A stretch of 39,271 nt of DNA from Bacillota bacterium (lineage in GTDB: Bacteria > Bacillota > Clostridia > Oscillospirales > Ruminococcaceae): assembly GCA_023391005.1 (NCBI GenBank), contig JAEWBS010000066.1:1-39271 (forward strand), given 5' to 3'. Below the pieces are notes generated by a model. That model had not been told where the DNA came from. It did no database searches and saw nothing but the letters and a program-made list of their open reading frames with translations. Made by a program: the position numbers and the translations under genes. This document shows positions 38,018 through 39,271 of the stretch, in pieces; position 1 is the stretch's first letter, and every line of letters starts with the position of its first letter.

Positions 38018-39211
38018 ATGGAGCTGTCCTTTAACTTGATTGAAACGTTTGGTCTTTCGGTAGTCGTTTTGCTGATCGGAAAATTTCTGGTCGAAAAAAT
38101 TGGCTTTTTAAACAAGTTCTGTATCCCGGCACCGGTGGTGGGCGGTCTGCTGTTTTCGCTGCTTAATCTGGCGCTTAATGTCGGCGGCGTGGCGACCATC
38201 AAGCTCGACACCGGCCTGCAAAGCTTTTTCATGATCTGCTTCTTCACCACGGTGGGCTTCGGCGCAAGCCTGTCCGTCCTTAAAAAGGGCTCGGTCGCGG
38301 TTGTTATATTTCTCGCGGCTGCCAGCCTGCTGTGCGTGTTCCAGAATGCTGTCGGCGCGGGCATTGCCTCGCTGATGGGTGAGAACCCGCTGCTCGGCAT
38401 CGCCGTCGGCTCGGTACCGATGACCGGCGGACATGGCACCTCGGCCGCGTTCGGCCCGATTATGGAAGAGGCCGGCCTTGCGGGCGCTTCTACGATCGCG
38501 GTGGCGGCGGCGACCTTTGGTCTTGTCAGCGGCAGCTTGATGGGCGGTCCGATCGCCAACCGGCTGATCCGCAAAAAGAACCTCAAGAGCGATGCGCGCA
38601 GCGCCGTTTCAGGCGATACCAGCATCCTTGAAGAGAAGAAGGTTCTTCTGAACAGCGGCCATCTGTCCAGCGCGTTTTTCCAGATCGCTATCGCGATGGG
38701 TATCGGCAGCTATGTCTCTAAGCTGATCGCCCTGACCGGAATGACCGTACCGGCTTATATCGGCTCGATGCTCGTGGCGGCCTGCATGCGCAACATATTC
38801 AAAGACGGCTCTGCCCGTGAGATGCGCTTTGCTGAGATTCAGGCGCTGGGCGATATCTTCTTGGCAATCTTCCTGGCGCAGGCGCTTATGTCGCTTAAGC
38901 TCTGGGAGCTGGCCGGACTCGCGCTGCCGCTTGTGGTCATTATGCTGGCTCAGGTAGTTGTGATGTATCTGTTCGCCGTGCTTGTCACCTTTAAGGTCAC
39001 CGGCAGCGACTACGACGCCGCCGTTCTGACCGCCGGTCACTGCGGATTTGGCATGGGCGCCACCCCTAACGGCGTTGCCAACATGACCGCGATTGTCAAT
39101 AAATATGGCCCTTCCCCGAAGGCGTTCTTCGTTCTCCCAATTGTCGGCGGACTGTTTATTGACTTTGTCAACTCGTTTGTCATCCTGTTCTTCATCAACG
39201 CATTGAAATAA
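38018..39211 (+). CDS. gltS: Sodium/glutamate symporter
   Basis: A 397-residue membrane protein of the GltS (ESS) family, Na+-driven glutamate uptake. It has about ten hydrophobic segments. The two re-entrant-loop motifs are present: VPMTGGHGTSAAFGP in the first half and GHCGFGMGATPNGVANMTAI in the second. FIDFVNSFVI closes the C-terminus as in E. coli GltS (401 residues). ATG 38018 is preferred because AGAGGA lies 9 bases upstream; ATG 38012 is only 3 bases from it. The frame is open further upstream without support. The adjacent GlnK/GlnL-like system probably regulates it. Window ends 60 bases later with nothing identifiable. Confidence 0.95.
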   Translation: MELSFNLIETFGLSVVVLLIGKFLVEKIGFLNKFCIPAPVVGGLLFSLLNLALNVGGVATIKLDTGLQSFFMICFFTTVGFGASLSVLKKGSVAVVIFLAAASLLCVFQNAVGAGIASLMGENPLLGIAVGSVPMTGGHGTSAAFGPIMEEAGLAGASTIAVAAATFGLVSGSLMGGPIANRLIRKKNLKSDARSAVSGDTSILEEKKVLLNSGHLSSAFFQIAIAMGIGSYVSKLIALTGMTVPAYIGSMLVAACMRNIFKDGSAREMRFAEIQALGDIFLAIFLAQALMSLKLWELAGLALPLVVIMLAQVVVMYLFAVLVTFKVTGSDYDAAVLTAGHCGFGMGATPNGVANMTAIVNKYGPSPKAFFVLPIVGGLFIDFVNSFVILFFINALK

Positions 39212-39271
39212 CCCGAACTTCCTGCCGGGTGCCGTCGGGGCCTCGCCGCTTGGAATGGCTGTTTGCCATCC

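Overview
The window looks like chromosomal DNA of an anaerobic, spore-forming, GC-rich member of the Clostridia, most plausibly in the Oscillospirales. The grounds are AGGAGG-type ribosome binding sites, a SpoIIM-family protein, the two-subunit iron-sulfur L-serine dehydratase, a GGGtGRT/NifU-like pair, a DUF6809 protein, a C_GCAxxG_C_C protein and Gram-positive type regulators (Rrf2, DtxR, GlnK/GlnL-like). No rRNA, tRNA, CRISPR array or intact transposon was seen. The taxonomic guess is inference.

Layout. 1-2 kb: the 3' end of an unknown gene, a small charged protein, a nonsense-mutated DUF1492/ArpU-like pseudogene and a repeat-rich stretch. 2-9 kb (minus strand): a membrane diguanylate cyclase, an IlvD/Edd dehydratase, a TIM-barrel sugar isomerase/epimerase and a second diguanylate cyclase, separated by long repeat-bearing gaps. 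9-13 kb: a metal-homeostasis cluster with a DtxR/MntR-type repressor, a holin-like protein, an Rrf2 regulator, then a consensus promoter with a Fur-type operator driving a His/Cys-rich small membrane protein and a ZnuA-like lipoprotein, then a nonsense-truncated secreted protein. 13-16.6 kb: serine dehydratase operon (sdaAB-sdaAA-small membrane protein), a SpoIIM-like protein and an unknown membrane protein. 17-18.8 kb: GGGtGRT protein plus NifU-like scaffold. 19-22 kb: MATE exporter with MarR regulator and a beta-hydroxyacid dehydrogenase. 22-28 kb: an internally deleted IS200-type element, adenylate kinase, two ABC-F ATPases, two related ribbon-helix-helix proteins each followed by the same foldable element, and a DUF6809 protein.

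28.9-39.2 kb is the most coherent functional block: pxpA, ycsG-like transporter, pxpB, pxpC and ycsI-like (5-oxoprolinase and associated genes), then a GlnK/GlnL-type two-component system and a GltS sodium/glutamate symporter. Together they suggest recovery of glutamate from 5-oxoproline plus uptake of free glutamate, with the two-component system as the likely sensor-regulator.

The gaps carry several repeat families: a ~270 bp interspersed repeat (two full copies in opposite orientation, plus fragments); a short motif AGACTGTCAAAAAA(G)TTATGC lying beside hairpins; and a 255 bp hairpin-bounded element around a 26 bp perfect palindrome. Several genes are broken by single in-frame stops. Because TAG and TGA also end intact genes here, decay is a better explanation than recoding.
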